Origin: Daldinia sp. FL1419
Lineage: Eukaryota > Ascomycota > Sordariomycetes > Xylariales > Hypoxylaceae
Direction: 5' to 3'
DNA: 64,000 nt
NCBI GenBank assembly: GCA_025201765.1
Contig: MU623489.1
Span: forward strand, 17,860 to 81,859
Positions 24,548 through 37,396 of this stretch are shown here, piece after piece. The position numbers and the translations under genes were made by a program. The notes under the pieces were generated by a model. It worked only from the letters and a program-made list of their open reading frames with translations, was not told where the DNA came from and did no database searches. How positions within the stretch are numbered: the first letter of the stretch is position 1; every line of letters begins with the position of its first letter.

Positions 24548-27500
24548 CTAAGGACTTTCAACTCCTGTGCCGTCTAGCGATTTTTTCTGAAGTTGTTCCA
24601 CGACTAGAGTCGAAATGCTGGCAATGGTAGCTTGTTTTGACAGGAGATCCTCGAATGGAAGATCTACCTGCATGGATTGGAAGACGAAAGTGCGAAACTC
24701 GGATGCCAGCATTGAGTCCAGACCCAGACCCGCTAGCGGCTGGTCTACCCTGAGCTGTTCTGGGGGAAGCATTATCATGTTGGCGATTTTGACTGATAAA
24801 GCCTTATTTGTGGCGTCTTCAACCGTCTCGCCGTTTGCTACGGCGGCTAGGATCACTTGCGGCAGCTCGGTTCTTGAAAGCGATGCGGCGGTACTCGCGG
24901 AGCCCATGTCTCGTTCCCATGATGCTTTAAGCAATCCTGATCTCGGATCTTGAAATAGGATATCGAATGCCGTGTTGCTTGGATCCGCTGTGCGCGTCTT
25001 GGCGGTTTGCATCTCGAGCCCAGTTAACAGGTGTGACTGCGTAAGAGTATCGTATTCTGCCTTGGTGCTGTCATCCGAATGTGAAATGGCTAGGTCGACG
25101 AGTTGCAATAGCTCGTCTTCACCGATAGATTGTAGACCTCTTCGCGTATATACGGCCTCCATACTCGGATGTTCGTGTAAATATCCGACGTCGGCGATGA
25201 CGCCGAGTCCTATTGAAGTTGCTTTAAGCCCTTGTGCGCGTCGTAAACGGGCGAATGAATCCATATATGCATTAGCAGCGCAGTAGCCCGGCTCCGTAGG
25301 GCTGCCTATAGTGCCAGATAGAGAACTGAGTAGTAGGAGAAAGTCAAGTGAAGGATGTTCCCCATCCCGGCCATCCGCTTCCGCTAGGGTTTGGTGTAAG
25401 TTCTGCGTCCCTTGTACTTTTGACGCGATGCTATAATGCCAGTCCTCGCATGTAAGCGAACGCCAATGTGTGGCCCTCACAGTCATCGAGGCGTTTACAA
25501 CCCCGCCGATCTTGCTGGGAGCTATGTGAAAGGCCCTCTGGACATCACTTAGATTAGAAACGTCACCGGTTATTATGCGCGCTATGCCTTGTCTAGACTT
25601 GATGTCGGCGACTAGATTTGCGGCTGAAGGGTTTGATGCGCCGCTTCTAGATAGAAACACGAAGCGACGGGCTCCTTGAGACAGCATCCAGCGTGCAATT
25701 GAGCTTCCAATCCCACCGAAACCACCTATCATGATATATGTTTTCCTCGAGTCAAATACTGTATCGTATTGTTTAGGGAGAAGCTGCTTGGAGCGTTAAT
25801 AGGGGATTATGTTATTGCCATTGCAACATTAACATGAAGCGTACCTGGATTTTGGTGTCTGGATTTTCCATTGAAACGGCAACCTTGCCCATTCGCGATT
25901 GCTGGGAAAAGAGTCTGAACGCACGAGTAATCTCCGATACATCGAAGACGGTACGTGGATGGATTGATTCGATGCTGCGATCCCGGTATAGTTGCATGAC
26001 TTCTTCGAGGAGTCTATATAGAAGTTAGTTCATGAAGTACTCTAGTAGGATATGATAATCCAGGGGAAGAAAACTTACGATATCCAAGTGTCTTTTCCCC
26101 ACTGCCGTCCGCCGACGACAAGGTCGAGAAGGTCAAGAACCATAAAACTACCACTGCGACTCATACTAAGTAGGTCGATGCGACCATTTTCGAAGATATC
26201 TTTCTTCCCGATCTCTATAAAGCGGCCGAGAGGCGCGAGGGCCTTTAATCCGGCGTGTAGTAAATCACCGGTTAATGAATTGATGATTATGTCCACTCCG
26301 CGTTGATTCGTAGCGTCCAGAACCCCAGAGAGAAATGACGAGTCTCGTGAACTGAAGATATGGGTGCTTGGGATACTAAACTTCCTTGAAAGCCAGTCAC
26401 GCTTTTCTTGATTCCCAGCGGTTGCGAAAATAGTTGCTCCTGCTTTCCTGGCTAACTGAATCGCGGCTTGGCCGACACCACCCGTAGCCGAATGGATTAG
26501 GACTGATTCGCCAGAGCGTAGTCGCGCCAAGTGTTTGAGGGCGTATACAGCTGTAGTGAAGCAAAGGAGTAAAGTGCTGGCTGATTGGAAATCTTCCGTC
26601 GGGAGAAGCTTCACGCAGGTCCATTCTGGCACGATGTCGAAATTGCGGTATCGACCTGGGGCAATGACTGCGACCCTATCACCGACCTTCAGTGACTTAG
26701 TCCCTGGGCCGATTCGGCGGACCACGCCAGAAAATTCAAGAGAACAAGATGTGCTTGGTACCTCGAGTTGGTCTCTGAGAAGGTATAGGTCCTATATTGA
26801 TTTGTTAGGTAGCCATCCCGAATTGACCATTTAGTCTGATGGTTTTCTTACCTTGGCGTTCATCCCGTAACATTTAGCTTCTACTTCCACTTCGTCACCC
26901 ACGGGGTCTCTGAATGGGTTCTGCTGGCGCCCAAAGCTGAGTGTGTCTAGTTGTCCGGGTACCTTGATAGATAGCTCTACAGGACCACAGCCATCGAAGC
27001 ATTTTTCGGAAGGCTTTAAATCAAGCTTCTCTCTGAAAATAACGTTTAGGTTCTCGTCCGGTACCCAGCGAGATACGTGGACGACGCCCTTATGCTCGAT
27101 GTACTCCAGATCCTGAGGATCCGAAGAGAACGTATTTTGAAAAGCCGCGAATATATGTGAGGCGGTCGAAGTTATATTTGAAGCATCATCAAAATCGAAG
27201 GTAACGAGTCTGAGTTGTGGCTCTTCCATTCCAATAGCACGCGCTGCTCCCCATGCTAGTGCATTCTCCGGCCGTTCTGCTCTGAGGAGATTACCCCGCG
27301 TTATCCAGATGAGTCGTGACGCGTAGTTAGTCAATGTTTGGAGTCGACGTAGTTCCTCAGCCCCTATTCTAGAAAGAACAGGCTGTCCCTCCCCCTCGAT
27401 CGATAACACGACATTTGATCCTGAAGGTATTGAGGTGTCACTAACTTGGGAGAAGTGTAAGAAATATACGCTGATGCCTGGTTCTTGCTTAAAGCGTTTG

Positions 27501-30500
27501 TAGATTGCGCTGTTCAGTGCGGACTCAGGATCCAAGCCAACTATATATGTGTTCCCGGATGCAACGGGCCGACGAGCTCGCCCTTTAATGATTGAAGTGA
27601 TATTCGATGAGAGAGAGGCGGATTCCATACCAAAATGAAGTATTGGTCTTTCCCAGACTTGTAGTGTAGAGATCGAACCTACCGGAAGGGTTATTGCCAG
27701 CTCAGTTTCTGGAGAGGTTGAAGTGCGCAGGATCTCCAAAAGGGGGAGGACACCTGAACAGTCAGCAACAATAATATCATAATCTTGTAGTATCAGCTGT
27801 TGATTATTGTGATTGGATGAAGCATCCTCGGGTAAGGAGCCTATGCACACGACAGTGTTTTCGGTTAGTCGCCCTAGGTGAGTCTGGCCAAAACGCCTGA
27901 GGTGATGGTTTGGCTTGAGAACACTGATACACTGCTGGACAGTCTGCTGATCCAGATTTAGTAGTGCTATCTTCCCATTCGGCTTCTTATGGACGATTAA
28001 GTCTAAGCATTCTGCGAGTTGAATATGGTCTGCTTCGTATGCATTACAAATTCGATTTTCTCTCGAAGGACGAAGACTGTCAAGAAGCTGGCCTTCCTGC
28101 TCCGTGCTTAAAAACGTCATATCTGGCTTCCAACAGACCCTTAAACTTGGGACTCGTGGCTCCGCCGATTTGGCGTTATTCACGCCTTGGTATAATGTGT
28201 TGCGTACTTTGCTAATCCTTACGATGACATCTCCCTTTGGACTATGTAATTCGGAATTGGCCACCATTGCTGCGAATCCAGCTTCCGTGGCGGACGTTCT
28301 AATGCTTAACAAGTCTCTGCCATCATAGTTATTATTGTCAAGAGCGGCTACGCTTGACGTGATGATATCGATTTCTTCAATTGAAATTGGCACGAGACAT
28401 CGCACCTTGGCAATGTGGCTTGCCACAGAGGCAAGGAGGCCTGTCTGCAACATGCCGTCAATAACAGTAGGATGGACCACATACTCGTAACCACCAACGC
28501 CGAAATTTGGGCCACCACGGTCCAATTGTATCTTGGAGTGCACCTGTGCTTTTTGTTTCATGCGGTCCATATATACTTCCCGTATCACTTCGAAGGCCGG
28601 CCCAGCATTGATGCCTACCTCAGCGAACCTACGGTACCACTGACGCACATCGCTGTATTCCATCGTATCTTCATCGAAACGAAGGCGACGCTGAGCTACC
28701 TGGTTATTTAGTGATATAGTTGACCCTCGACACGCTATGCGGCCAGCGACATGAGCGACATGCAAGCCGTCAATGACAGATTCAATGTTAAACTGCCACC
28801 ATTCCTTCGAGTCGACTATCTCGGAAAGAGGTAATCGTCTAAGCTCAGTAAAAATTTCTATGGGACTCCCATCACCAGGGAGTGGTAACGTCTTGAAGAG
28901 TTTCAATTGCCGCAGGAAGATGTTGGGGTTTTCAGATGATGACGTCTGCTCTGCCTGGCATACAGCCTCGATGGCCATAGATATAAAACCTGCCGCAGGA
29001 AACAGTATAGTAGAACGAAATCTATGGTCACTTAACCATGGAACGTCCTTTACTGAGATTATGTTCCGCCACACGAGGGTTAACCCACTGCCTCCAGTAG
29101 TCTGCCACCCTAGTAGCTCATGTCGGCTATAGCGACGGTTACGATGTTCGACGCTGGCACGAGGTTCCTTCCATGGAAGATTATTCCCATAGTTCCATGG
29201 ATACTTGGGCAGTGAAGTTATGACGTACTTTTCCCACGGCTCTAGCCGATTGATAGCATCGAAGCGTGGCTCGTACCCATGGTTAAAGAGTGTTCCGGCC
29301 AAATCAAGCATACAACGCACACCATCCTTTTTACGCACTAATGTACACGCATGCAGTGTACTATCTAACTGGCCAGAGTATTTTCCATACACATCTGTTC
29401 GGATTTCGTCGATAGCGACTTGAAGAACAGGGTGGGGTCCGATTTCGACTATATACGAATCTTGTGATGCCAATAGAGCCTTTAGGGATTTATCAAAAAG
29501 TACAGTATTCTCTAGATTATCACGCCAGTATCTGGCTCGTCGAGCCTGTTCACGGCTCAGTAAGCATCCTGTTACGGTTGACCACATAGGAATACTTGTA
29601 TCTCCGTCGTTGGGGGTTTTGTATTCGGAGTCTAGATCCAACTGCCTTTCGATCATACTCTCGTATCGTTCCCCTACGTGGTCTCTCATATGGTGAGAGT
29701 GATACGCAATGCACTCTGTTCTGACATGGCGGTTGAAAAGTGAGAGACTGTCCATTTTCTCCTTGAAAGTCTGAACGGCTTCTCTGTCTCCGCTTATAGT
29801 CACATTCCGGGGACTATTGACACAGGCCAGGCTTACCCGATCAACCAAATCAAGTTGTTCGATGTAGTCTGATGCTTGGTATTGGTCAATTCCCACAGCA
29901 AGCATCGCTCCAGGGGTTACTCCGACTTCCTTATTTCGTGATGATACAGCAACACCACGAAAATATGCCAATAGAATAGCTTCGCGACAAGACACATATC
30001 CAGCCGCGTAGGCAGCCGCGATCTCTCCAGAGGAATGTCCGATAACAGCCCTTGGCCGAATAGACCAATCTGTTAACAGGTCGATTATAGCAACCTGGAT
30101 GGCTGTGCAGAAAACTTGGGAGATGCTGGGTTGGTTAACATTCACATCGGCTGACAGCATTTGGACTAGGGCCCAAGAAGTCCCTTCTCTGTAGGGGGCG
30201 AGGTAGGCATCCTGTCTCTCAATGCTCTGTCGGAATATTTTATAGGTCTTGAACAACTCATGGCCCATATTCGCCCATTGCGCACCCTGGCCGGTAAAAA
30301 CAAAACCTAACGGCAACGCCGGAGACGCAGCGGCGTGCATTGGCTGGCTACAATGCTTTATATCCAATTGGTTCGACTCATGTGCTAGGCCTGCTAGCAT
30401 ATAAGACCGATATTGCAAACGAGCGCGGCGGTTAGCCATAGTGTATGCTATCGGCCCTAGTTTAGAGCCCATGGAGGAAAGACGTAGTTTTCGTAGATCC

Positions 30501-32031
30501 TCAACTCGCCTGCTTAAGGAGAAAGCGCTATGCGCGGATATTGGAATGAGGAAGACGTTTTTGGATGGTCCGGTATTATTTGAGTAGGATCCTCTAGTCG
30601 ACTCACAATCCCGGCGTAGAGCATGTGGTCCTGGATAGGCTTCAATGATAGCATGGCTATTGGCGCCTCCGAAGCCGAAGGAATTCACGCTCGCTCGTGG
30701 AGAGAGCGTTTCTGGCCAAGGGATAGCCTCGCGTACAATCTCGACGTTGAAGTTTGAATTAGATATCTTTGGGTTGAGTGCTTTGAGGTTAATTGTGGGT
30801 GGGATAATACGATTCTCCATTGCGAGTATGACTTTAATCACGCTTGTGAGACCACTAGCTGCCTCGCTGTGGCCGAGATTGGTCTTGACCGAACCGATCA
30901 ATACCGGACGGCGGACATCGCGGGAAAATACTCGGGAGATTGCGTCTACCTCAATAGGGTCTCCGACCGCCGTCCCTGTACCGTGTGCTTCTACGTAGTC
31001 CGTATCATGGACCGAGAGCCCCGCGCGCGCATAGGCCTGCCTCATCACCTTTTCCTGTCCTTCAGAAGAAGGCTGCATAACACCGGGCGTTCTGCCATTG
31101 CTATTTGTGGCGGTACCGCGAATTACTCCCCTGATCGGGTCCCCATCTCTGATGGCGTCCTTAAGCCGCTTGAGAAACAATGCACCTACGCCCTCGGCGC
31201 GGCCATATCCGTCTGCTGAAGCATCAAATGTTCGGCATGTCGCGGAGTTAGAGATAATGCCAGTCTTGTTGGCCAGTGCTTGTTGCTGGGGTAGCTGAAT
31301 TAGATTGGCGCCCGCCACAACGGCAGCGTTGCACTCCCTTACATCCAGCGCAACACATGCACTATGTAGACTATATAACGAGGAACTACATCCCGTATCA
31401 GCTACAAAGCTCGGACCTTTCAAGTCGAATACGTGGCTGATACGATTCGCCAGCAAGGTTGGCGTAGAACCGATAGCAGTATAGCGATTGATCTGTTCTA
31501 TATCCGCATGTTGCATAATAGAATAGTCGAGAGCAAAGTTGCCAACGTAACATCCAACATTCTGCCCGCTCAATTCTTCGGGGGTGACTCCAGCGCTCTC
31601 GAAGCATTCAAAGACAACTTCCAAGAGCTTCCTCTGTTGCGGATCCATGTTGATCGCTTCGACATTGCTAATGCCAAAAAACCCGTTTTCAAAGTTGCGA
31701 GGATCTTCGTTGAGGAAATAGCCACTATTTGAGTTGATTGATCCGGGATGTTCGCGATGGGGATGATAGAATGCTGAAGCATTATATCGGGATTTCGGTA
31801 CGGGACCATGCCCGGATTGCCCCTTGACAAGGAACTGCCATAGCTTCTCTGCATCTATCGAGTCACCTGGTAAACGCCATCCTTAGAAGCGAAAACTTTA
31901 ATTAGTATAATAACCATATCGAAGTGTGCTTATAGTCTCATACCTATCCCAACTATTGCTATCGGATCCTGTTGTTCATGGACCTTTTCGTCATTGTTTG
32001 GTAGCCTATTAGCAGGCTTTGTATGATTCAT
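24548..32031 (-). CDS. Highly reducing type I polyketide synthase
   Basis: Five exons on the minus strand: 32031-31944, 31881-26852, 26791-26079, 26013-25845 and 25783-24548; 2411 aa. Order: KS (about 20-450; Cys194 in DTGCSSSL, His329 in EAHGTGT, His367 in GHSEA), AT (about 550-860; Ser646 in GHSSG), DH (about 955-1260; His982 in DHRFRSTILFPAAG, Asp1171 in IDGMLQ), a shrunken methyltransferase-like segment (about 1277-1437) without a SAM glycine motif, a structural KR region, ER (about 1650-1945; SATGGVGQAAIQLA), KR (GGFGGIG from 2020, catalytic Tyr2167 in GYCAANAY) and ACP (phosphopantetheine Ser2357 in GLGLDSML). There is no thioesterase, reductase or carnitine-acyltransferase end domain. 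It builds a reduced chain from malonyl-CoA in the cytosol; the product is unknown. It is transcribed toward the GMC gene, with the other tailoring genes on its upstream side. Confidence 0.95.
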
Positions 32032-33332
32032 TGTGGTAGAAAACATGGAAAGTGTCAATATTTTTGAGTTGATTCGTAAGGTCGGATTTGATCCATGTAA
32101 GTCAACTAAGAATCAGCTACGGATTTGTCTCTTTATTTTTATAAGAAAGCATGACTCCTAGGCGAGGACACTTGTTTGACCTTCGTCTCACTGTCTCTTC
32201 ATTAAAATAGATCTGCAAAATTATTTGCTTACACGCCGCTAGGATTTTCTATTGTCTCCAACTGGTATATTGATATAAATTCTGTAGCACACTACGTAAC
32301 CTAGGTAGAAACTCCTCACATAGCTGTCGTTTACTAGCAAGTTAAAGGGTGGAATGTACAACCACTTCACCAGTCTTTCTTTGGATCATGTAGGCTCAAA
32401 CATGTTGGCCTACCTTTCCCAATGGTTACGCGCGGCTGGATAGATCCGCACCCAACTAGATTCTAGCATTATGTACCGTATCGGTGATAACTTCAGCTCC
32501 AATAATACGTAGTAAGTGGTTGTAGTATTGAAAGTTGAAACTGTTTTTGGATTCTTTTTCCTGGATGCTATTTAGGACTTTAGACTGATAGTATATCATG
32601 CTGACGATAGCGGCGTCTTACTTGATAAGCTCACTCCACACCTATCTGGATTACCGACACCACAGCCTACGGTCTTCGCCCCGGGCGTTCCCCGTATGGA
32701 TTGGCGTGATGATTTATCTCCTCCCGGAAGCCAATCATTATCCTGCCCATTGTATTCGTTACCGAAGATCGGCATTTATTTACTGTAGAGAGCACGGGAG
32801 ATCCTAAATCGTGTAACAGTCTCAGTCTGCCGGCGTGGGGAGCAATAGGAGTCCTCGCCCCCAAATGACCTGCACAATCCATTACGCACATATGGCTGTT
32901 TTGGTTCTCTAGATATGGGTGGAGTTGGTAAGCCGCCTCTATATGTCGCGCTGCAAGAAAATGCATCGATCCGGTTGTCGTTAATTAGACCTATCACTCG
33001 ATGTTGTAAGATCCGAAAGAAGAGCCGGATATACCTGACCACTCGCTATGTTAAAGCCGCAACTTTACTTTTAGGGTAATCCGCCTTTGGCTGATACGTG
33101 GTTAGAGTTATGCTTAGGACGTAATCTTAGAATTACCATGTGTTGTACCTACTCTTGCAGTTGTTCATACCTCTTTCAAAGCCTTACAATCGTAATTCTT
33201 TAACATTATAACCATTACCATTCATCGTTTAAGATAACATAATACTTTGAGACTCTGCTCTTGTCCTTTGATATTCGACTTTATCATACCTCAGGTATAC
33301 GATCTTAAAAGGTCACAAATATATCCATAGCT
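32032..33332. promoter_or_regulatory. Shared promoter region between PKS and 7TM gene
   Basis: 1.3 kb between the divergent PKS (-) and rhodopsin-domain gene (+). Short ORFs here are unsupported. Both 5' leaders lie in this interval, so common control is possible; no specific binding site was identified. Confidence 0.4.
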
Positions 33333-34676
33333 ATGGGGGAAACCGATCTCACCGAGACTCGTGGCCCTTTAATCCGCCGGCTCGGGATTGCCATGGCAGT
33401 TATTCCCACAGTAGCCATCTGCCTCAGGTTTTGGGCCCGTACAATCACCAGTTCCAAGGTGAAATTCTGGTGGGATGATTGGCTGGCCCTTCTAGCTTGG
33501 GTGAGTTTAAAGACACAATAAGTTGTTAACCATCATGAAACTGTTCACTGACAATATGAAAAACCTAGGGCTGCTGTATGGTCAACTGTGCTTTTACTCT
33601 TCGCTGCGTAGAGCTAGGCCTGGGGAAACACTTTGAAGCTTATACTTCGAAAGAAGACGTAACAGAGCTCCTCAAACTGCTCTACTTTTCGCAAATCGTT
33701 TTCGATTTGGGAATCACTTTTGCCAAGTCATCCGTACTTCTTTTCTATTATCGAGTATTTTCTTCGCGCTCAAGGAATTTTAAAATAGCATACGGCATCA
33801 CTTTTGGGCTTGTTTTGGCCTTTATCCTCTTTAAGTTGCCAGCCCAGATAGTAGCATGTGTCCCACCCGAAAAGTATTGGCACCCAGAGATGGATGGCAA
33901 GTGCGAAAATGACTATACAAACTTCGGCTTACTGTTGGCTGGTTTGCTTCTGGATGTAATTACGGACCTGATGATCCTACTTCTTCCCATGCCAATCCTG
34001 TGGCGTCTCCAGATGAGCAAAAAGAAGACACTGGGTCTGATACTTGCTTTCGCTACTGGCTATAGGTATGCATCAATATTTTATCATTTACTTTGTTCTC
34101 ACTCTTGCTTTGGTGAAAGCTTTCGGGTGGCTAATAACTCCACGCTGTTACAGCACTTGGGTTACGTCTTTAGGTCGACTAGCTTCCTATATTTCCACCA
34201 AGAAGCATCTAGGAGATCCAGACATTTCGTGGTATCAGCTACCTGAGCTGTCCTGGTCGCTTGCCGAAATATCCGTATCTGTTCTATCTATTTGCATCCC
34301 AAGCTGGTTTTATCTTTTGAAGCGCTTGTCGCGAGGCGGTGTAATATCTCTTTTTAGCACACGCGATTTATCTGTTGGTTCCGGGAAAAATACTAAAGTA
34401 TTCACCAACTGGAGGGTTATGGGGTATCGGCTGCCAAGTGCCAGTGAAAGCTTTCCTCAATCTAAGCAGTCCTATAACACTGGTAGCTCTACTGAGGTAC
34501 CCCTTACCCATCTCGACAATGTTTCTAACACCGGCAGAATTGAAGCGGATCCAACGGCTGTGGTAGCAACTGGTGAGGACTCTGACAGGATATATGTCGT
34601 CAACGATGTTACATTGACTTACATCAAAGGTGGACAACAGACGAAGATAGCTGGGGGCTCCTCTGGGTCAGTGTAG
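33333..34676 (+). CDS. Fungal rhodopsin-domain 7TM membrane protein
   Basis: Three exons: 33333-33500, 33569-34065 and 34154-34676, 395 aa. The first TM segment (LGIAMAVIPTVAICLRFWAR) is followed by the family hallmark WWDDWLALLAW, and six more hydrophobic segments run to about residue 280, including DLMILLLPMPILWRLQMSKK. The C-terminal ~110 residues are polar and cytoplasmic. This is the large fungal family annotated as rhodopsin domain/SAT4-like integral membrane protein; members have no proven common function and lack the retinal-lysine logic of true opsins. Intron 2 removes a stretch that would otherwise break the frame after FATGY. It sits next to the PKS but may simply be a neighbour. 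Confidence 0.88.
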
Positions 34677-36340
34677 CCATATAAACACGTCAGGAATAAC
34701 TTTGAAGTTAGTAAGAAGTCGCTTTAGAGCCATATAAATACTAATTTGTACTTGATCGTTGGATAATATAGATGGATAGCCTACACTTTAGTCTTACAAA
34801 TCCCGTAGCAGCAGTTACGGCCTACCTCCTCAGCGCCTATATTCCTACATATATTTATCCACCTAGGTACCTAGGTAGGTAGGTAGGTAGCTTAGTTGTT
34901 CAGCGCGCTGCTAGGCCCGTTGGTCGAAAGGCCTTGGATATCTACCTTAGCTAGCTTGATAACTGGTAAAAGGATGCCAATGATCTTGTTAACGTCCGAA
35001 GGGCGTGTGTATTACTTAGGTACCTACCTACCTACCTAGGTATCTAGCTAGCGTACACAGTGACACCCAGAGGCGGATACATAAAGATAAACCCTCCTTA
35101 CCAACGCATTAATAAACAATAGCCAATAATAATATTTAATATATAATAATTAAGTTCAGTACCATTATTTTTATCAATTTTCTTTACTATGAAACTATTA
35201 ACTCACTAATAATCTTGAATCTCATCACTTAAGACCTCTTTCTGCCGGGCTAGCTACAGGTAGGATCCGGAAGGAACCGTGCTTGTATTGGGGAAAACCT
35301 TGCCACTGCGATCGCGTAATCCCTCCGAAATCGTACTTATCTCCGTGGGCTATTCGTAACTCACGTTGCAGTGGATGGTAGTACCGCTTTTTGGGGCTTT
35401 ATCACATTTTCTGTTCTGTATTTATGGTGTGTACCTATATATGTGCGTGAAATGTTTAGGTACGATACCTAAGGTACCTACCTAGGTACTTAAAAAAGTA
35501 TAGAAGTGCTTATATTTCGTGATATTTTGGATTAATTTACAATAATGGATTATCTTCTAAAGAAAAAAATATATACAATATTTACGAGCTTATCTGATCT
35601 ACTAAATACATCGTATTAAACAATTCTTATTTAATTAGGTATGGATATAGTTATAATTAGGTATGTTGTACGAGATATTTGGTGAACCCAGATGGATGGA
35701 ATTTAGAGACCAAATTGACTCAAGTATAGTACAGGAAAGGGTGTTAATAGAACCCCCATTTTAAATGACTACCTGGGTAGAGTACATGTAAATAAAGTCC
35801 TAATGGACTGACTCGCATTACATGCCGGTAGCCAGTGGCTCACACTAGGGCCAATCCTACAGGACAAAGGACATGACGCTGTTGGAACTCACTTATGCAA
35901 GGGAATGTGCCGTGTGCCTCACCTAATAGATCGAGATGGAGCGCCTATGAATAAATCCCCTGTTATTCCAAGATGGTGCCCAAGGCGCAGTCTCGTGCAC
36001 TTCCGACAAGGCCGGGTTTGTAATACAAAGTCTACAACAAACAAATATTGGGGGCGAATGCAGCCGAATAGACCAACGAGATGATATACCCGGTCCTGTG
36101 TTACAAGAGCTGCATAGGGCTTGCGCGTCGGCGAAGGTCATTTATTAGACGCCATGTCAGCAAATAGCTATATCGCTTTACACTCCCTTTGTTCATTTAT
36201 CATTTTCAACCCCTCCCTAGGACTTTCGTGGAACCGACTATCTTCTGCATTTTCCTTTGCTTTTATAGACATTCAAGAATCGGTCGGTCTCCAGATGCTG
36301 TATTTGGCTTAACTTTACTTATTAGCAATATCTTTCAAAT
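34677..36340. other. Intergenic with TAGG-type motifs
   Basis: 1.66 kb without a supported gene. AT-rich core (35100-35230, 35500-35640) and several TACCTAGGTA motif clusters. It contains the promoter of the SDR gene at its right end. Confidence 0.5.
34862..35057. repeat. Inverted pair of TAGG/CCTA repeat tracts
   Basis: The left tract (about 34862-34892) reads CCTAGGTACCTAGGTAGGTA and continues as (TAGG)n; the right tract (about 35018-35057) is (CCTA)n in opposite orientation, sharing about 20 bp of complementarity over a ~120-bp spacer. Could fold into a hairpin or mark a small decayed element; no target duplication was seen. Confidence 0.55.
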
Positions 36341-37396
36341 ATGGATGTCCATGGTGTAACTTTGGTTGTTGGTGCCGGTATGTAGAGAAAGACCCTAACT
36401 AATTCCATCTTATAAATATAATAGCAGCTAAAAAGATGAATAGGAAGCGGAATAGGCCTTGAGACTGCCCTGACGTTTGCAGAAAGGGGCGCGCAAGTTG
36501 TTGTGTTTGCGGACCTGAACTTTCCGGCTGCTTCCGAAGCTTCGGAGAAGAGCAAGTCAATAGCAACAGCGGCAAATTACCGGACGTTGGCTATAGCGGT
36601 CGACGTCCGAGACAGAACGTCTGTGAAGGCTATGGTAGATACGGTCAAGAATCAGTTCTCTAGGATTGATTACGCGATCAACACTGCAGGGGTTGGTATA
36701 TCACCTATCGCTTTACGCGCATGCTTACGCGACATTAATGCCCCAAATATGAATTCAGCCTTTCTCATATACTACTGCAGATCCCATTGCAAAATGAGAG
36801 CAATACGCAGAGCGTTACTGACTCTCATTATGACGCTTTACACGACGTGAACGCCAAAGGCATTCTGCATTGCCTCCAAGAGGAAATTCTCGCCATGAAG
36901 GACCAGGAGCCAGCTTATGTTGAAGGACGCAACGGCCGCCGAAGCATAGGTCGAGGTTCTATCATAAGCGTTACCTCCTTATCATCGGTTGTTGGCTCAC
37001 CTAATTCTATACCTTACACCGCGAGCAAATTTGCTGCGAGGGGTATAATAAAGACGGCTGGTAAGGATAACCATTCTTACATCTGACATTACCCCGACTC
37101 CGGCGAATTACGTACATATGTTAATCTCAGAACTTTTAGCAATCGAGAATATGAGAAATAATATCCGGATCAACGAAGTCTGCCCTGGATATACAGACAC
37201 GCCATTGATGCGAACCGCCATGGAGTTTAAGCCTGTGATAGCCGATATCCTCAGTAAAGCCATGCCCTTGGGACGAGCAGCGGCCCCCGAAGAAATTGCG
37301 AATGTAATCCATTTTCTAGCTGGCCCTGGAGCGAGCTTTGTCAACGGCCAAACAGTAGTAGTTGACTCTGGAGTATCTATTACCGTTGGAGGTTAA
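36341..37396 (+). CDS. Short-chain dehydrogenase/reductase (SDR)
   Basis: Four exons: 36341-36377, 36444-36691, 36781-37060 and 37131-37396, 276 aa. The nucleotide-binding motif GAGSGIG is assembled across intron 1; NTAG follows the fourth strand; the catalytic Ser lies in ISVTSLSS and the catalytic YxxxK is YTASK. The C-terminal region (VCPGYTDTPLM ... NGQTVVVDSG) is typical of classical SDRs. The donor of intron 2 (GTTGGT) is weak but is the only one that keeps frame with the strong ACTACTGCAG acceptor. Likely an NAD(P)-dependent keto/hydroxy oxidoreductase acting on the cluster product; the substrate is unknown. Confidence 0.88.

Noticed and set aside
31570..31854. ORF overlapping the start of the PKS in a different frame (94 aa).
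   Set aside because: The real frame is recovered by splicing a short first exon (32031-31944) to 31881, giving the expected IAIVGIGWRLPG start of the ketosynthase.
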